This document shows, in pieces, positions 62,315 to 64,000 of a DNA stretch of 64,000 nucleotides. The notes under the pieces are model-generated. The model was not told where the DNA came from. It worked only from the letters and a program-made list of their open reading frames with translations, and did no database searches. Within the stretch, counting starts at the first letter, position 1. Each line of letters begins with the position of its first letter. Origin of the DNA: Chitinophagaceae bacterium (GTDB taxonomy: Bacteria > Bacteroidota > Bacteroidia > Chitinophagales > Chitinophagaceae); the NCBI GenBank assembly GCA_017307755.1, contig JAFKGQ010000010.1:1-64000 (forward strand). The letters run 5' to 3'. The position numbers and the translations under genes are program-made.

Positions 62315-64000
62315 TCATGAGAGGTACTTCCCAACAATGGGGACGCGCCTGCCTACCCCAAAGGCCTTGGAGCTCACCCGTATAATGGGACAGAATTGAT
62401 TGCGTTTGTATTCATTTGTATTCACCAGCCGCAGCACCCTTTTTACCAGGGCCTCGTCGATACCCAGGGCGATGATCTCCCTGGGCCCTTGTCTGCGCTC
62501 GATGTACTGGTATAACACCTTGTCCAGTACGTCGTACTCAGGAAGGCTATCGCTGTCTTTCTGATCGGGCCGCAGCTCTGCCGAAGGCGCCTTATCCAGG
62601 ATATTTGCAGGGATGATCTCTCCGTCCCGGTTGATATACCGGGCCAGGGCATACACCTGCATCTTATATACATCGCCCAGCACGCTAAGCCCACCCGCCA
62701 TATCTCCATACAGCGTACCATAGCCCGTGGAAAGCTCGCTCTTATTGGATGTATTGAGTAGTATATAGCCGAACTTATTGGCGATGCCCATGAGGATATT
62801 GCCCCTGGTACGGCTCTGCAGATTCTCTTCCGCCAGTCCGAATGCAGCGCCTTTGAACACGGGCTCCAGCGTATGGAGCAACGCCTCATAGACTTCCCGG
62901 ATGGGGATGATATCATAAGGATTGCCCAGCGTACGGGACAGCTGCTCCGCATCGCTGACGGAATGGGAAGTGGAATAGGGTGAAGGAAGCAGGATAGCCC
63001 GTACATTATCTTTACCCAGGGCCTCACAGGCCAGGGCCAGCGTAACAGCGCTGTCGATACCACCGCTGCTGCCCAAAATTGCCTTGGAAAAACCCATCTT
63101 GGAAAAATAATCCCTGATGCCCAGGATCAAGGCCTGATGTATCTGGTGTATATTCTCCGTATTTGTCAGGTATTCGATGATCTTACCCGGGTCTTTTAGC
63201 TTGGATACACGCATTTCCCTGTCGAATGCCGCGGGTTCACCGGGAAGGGCGGGAGCTTCCGGAGCGCTGGCGGACGCAGCAGTCTCTACCATACCCGGGG
63301 TCTTTGCCGTAGGCGTTACCAATTCCTCCCCGGCCTCCTTGGTATGGATGGGAATGGAAAAGCCCGGTAATATCTCCTCGTAGAGGGGAGGTACGGGTAC
63401 AGGCAGATCTACCACCTCCAGGTCCTCTTCAAAATATTTCAACTCTTTTATCAGTCTGCCCTTTGCATCGTATACCACGCTGCCGCCGTCAAAAACGATC
63501 TCCGTCTGCGACCCCACCGCATTGCAATAGTACATAGGCAGCTTGTACTTCAGCACATTTTGCCGCACCACTTCCTTGCGATCTGCATCGTGATCATAGT
63601 CAAAGGGGCTGGCGGAAATATTGATCATCAGGTCCGGCGTCTGCCCGATGAGCTGGTCCATGGGACAGACCCTGTACAATGGATTATCGCCCAGGTTCCA
63701 GATATCCTCACAGATAGTGAGCGCGATCTTCTTTCCTTTGAAAGGGATCACGTTCCATTCATATCCCGGCTCGAAATAGCGGTATTCATCAAATACATCG
63801 TAGGTAGGCAGACAGGTCTTATAGGCAACGCCTTTGATCTCTTTTTCATACAGCAGCCAGGCGGCATTGAAGAGGTCCTTCCCAAGAGGAGCCGTATGGC
63901 GGGCAGGCGATCCCACGATCACACCGATGGTGTCCGCCTCTTCCCGGATGCGGTCCACAGAAGCATAGCACTGTGCAATAAAATCCTCAAATTCCAGGAA
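62315..64000 (-). CDS. nadE: glutamine-dependent NAD+ synthetase, N-terminus off the window
   Basis: The frame is open through the right edge: before the GTG at 63958 it reads FLEFEDFIAQCYASV, so that GTG is internal. The visible part holds most of a nitrilase-type glutaminase domain (ICEDIW with the catalytic C, then NISASPFDYDHDADR) and the C-terminal ATP pyrophosphatase domain with GSSGGIDSAVTLALACEALG and NKSELSTGYGTLYGDMAGG. The enzyme amidates nicotinic acid adenine dinucleotide to NAD+. The linker near residues 220-250 of the visible part is unusually rich in Ala and Pro. Confidence 0.95.
   Translation of the reverse strand, partial: FLEFEDFIAQCYASVDRIREEADTIGVIVGSPARHTAPLGKDLFNAAWLLYEKEIKGVAYKTCLPTYDVFDEYRYFEPGYEWNVIPFKGKKIALTICEDIWNLGDNPLYRVCPMDQLIGQTPDLMINISASPFDYDHDADRKEVVRQNVLKYKLPMYYCNAVGSQTEIVFDGGSVVYDAKGRLIKELKYFEEDLEVVDLPVPVPPLYEEILPGFSIPIHTKEAGEELVTPTAKTPGMVETAASASAPEAPALPGEPAAFDREMRVSKLKDPGKIIEYLTNTENIHQIHQALILGIRDYFSKMGFSKAILGSSGGIDSAVTLALACEALGKDNVRAILLPSPYSTSHSVSDAEQLSRTLGNPYDIIPIREVYEALLHTLEPVFKGAAFGLAEENLQSRTRGNILMGIANKFGYILLNTSNKSELSTGYGTLYGDMAGGLSVLGDVYKMQVYALARYINRDGEIIPANILDKAPSAELRPDQKDSDSLPEYDVLDKVLYQYIERRQGPREIIALGIDEALVKRVLRLVNTNEYKRNQFCPIIRVSSKAFGVGRRVPIVGKYLS

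Noticed and set aside
1..64000. CRISPR arrays, insertion sequences, rRNA and tRNA genes
   Set aside because: No regularly spaced repeats, transposase motifs or rRNA/tRNA signatures were seen on reading both strands; a dedicated scan (for example tRNAscan) was not possible.

Overview
The window reads as chromosome from a member of the Bacteroidota, most likely the Chitinophagaceae. The markers are two SusC/SusD outer-membrane pairs, one with an N-terminal STN domain and its own FecR anti-sigma and ECF sigma genes; several lipoproteins with short lipoboxes; MauE-like membrane proteins beside short Cys-pair exported peptides; few strong Shine-Dalgarno sequences; and a Bacteroidota-type -7 element (TAnnTTTG) at 18667. 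No rRNA, tRNA, CRISPR array or insertion sequence could be recognised. The family-level placement is an inference from gene content.

Layout. 1-7400: a DUF1016-like fragment running off the left edge, then a long leftward membrane/envelope operon (small membrane protein, B12-binding radical SAM protein, undecaprenol/diacylglycerol kinase, DUF1361, CreD, DUF6688-like, two-helix peptide). A membrane protein plus winged-helix regulator pair lies upstream, and the same palindrome (ACTTTG-N5-CAAAGT type) stands before both transcription units. 7500-11000: YfiR and a hybrid histidine kinase. 11100-18600: MauE, Cys-pair peptide and a propeller-like protein, facing a convergent SusD/SusC pair and followed by an SMP-30 lipoprotein. 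18700-19900: DUF3800 protein with an unrecognised partner. 20000-26200: MarR-GNAT regulator with a clear operator, the glycerol operon glpK-glpD-glpF, and an acyltransferase. 26700-28700: two overlapping AraC regulators.

29000-45600 is visibly AT-rich in its first half and is the most unusual part: a GT2 glycosyltransferase, a GT-C-like membrane protein, a class III lanthionine-synthetase-like protein (lyase-like N-terminus, kinase, LanC-like C-terminus without zinc ligands), a second MauE, and a tandemly duplicated set of exported peptides sharing a CGTGxxHxC motif, with one decayed copy. Converging on it are TlpA, a small basic protein, SusD, SusC, FecR and an ECF sigma factor. Together they look like an undescribed locus for making, modifying or exporting small peptides, though no product can be proved from sequence.

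46000-49100 is a regulatory patch: a free-standing FecR N-terminal domain, two more ECF sigma factors and an XRE regulator with a palindromic operator. 49200-64000 is mostly housekeeping: ENPP-type phosphodiesterase, class III aminotransferase, small membrane proteins, gamma carbonic anhydrase, AI-2E permease, rsgA joined to a MoxR-DUF58-BatD-like-BatA operon, three small lipoproteins and nadE running off the right edge.
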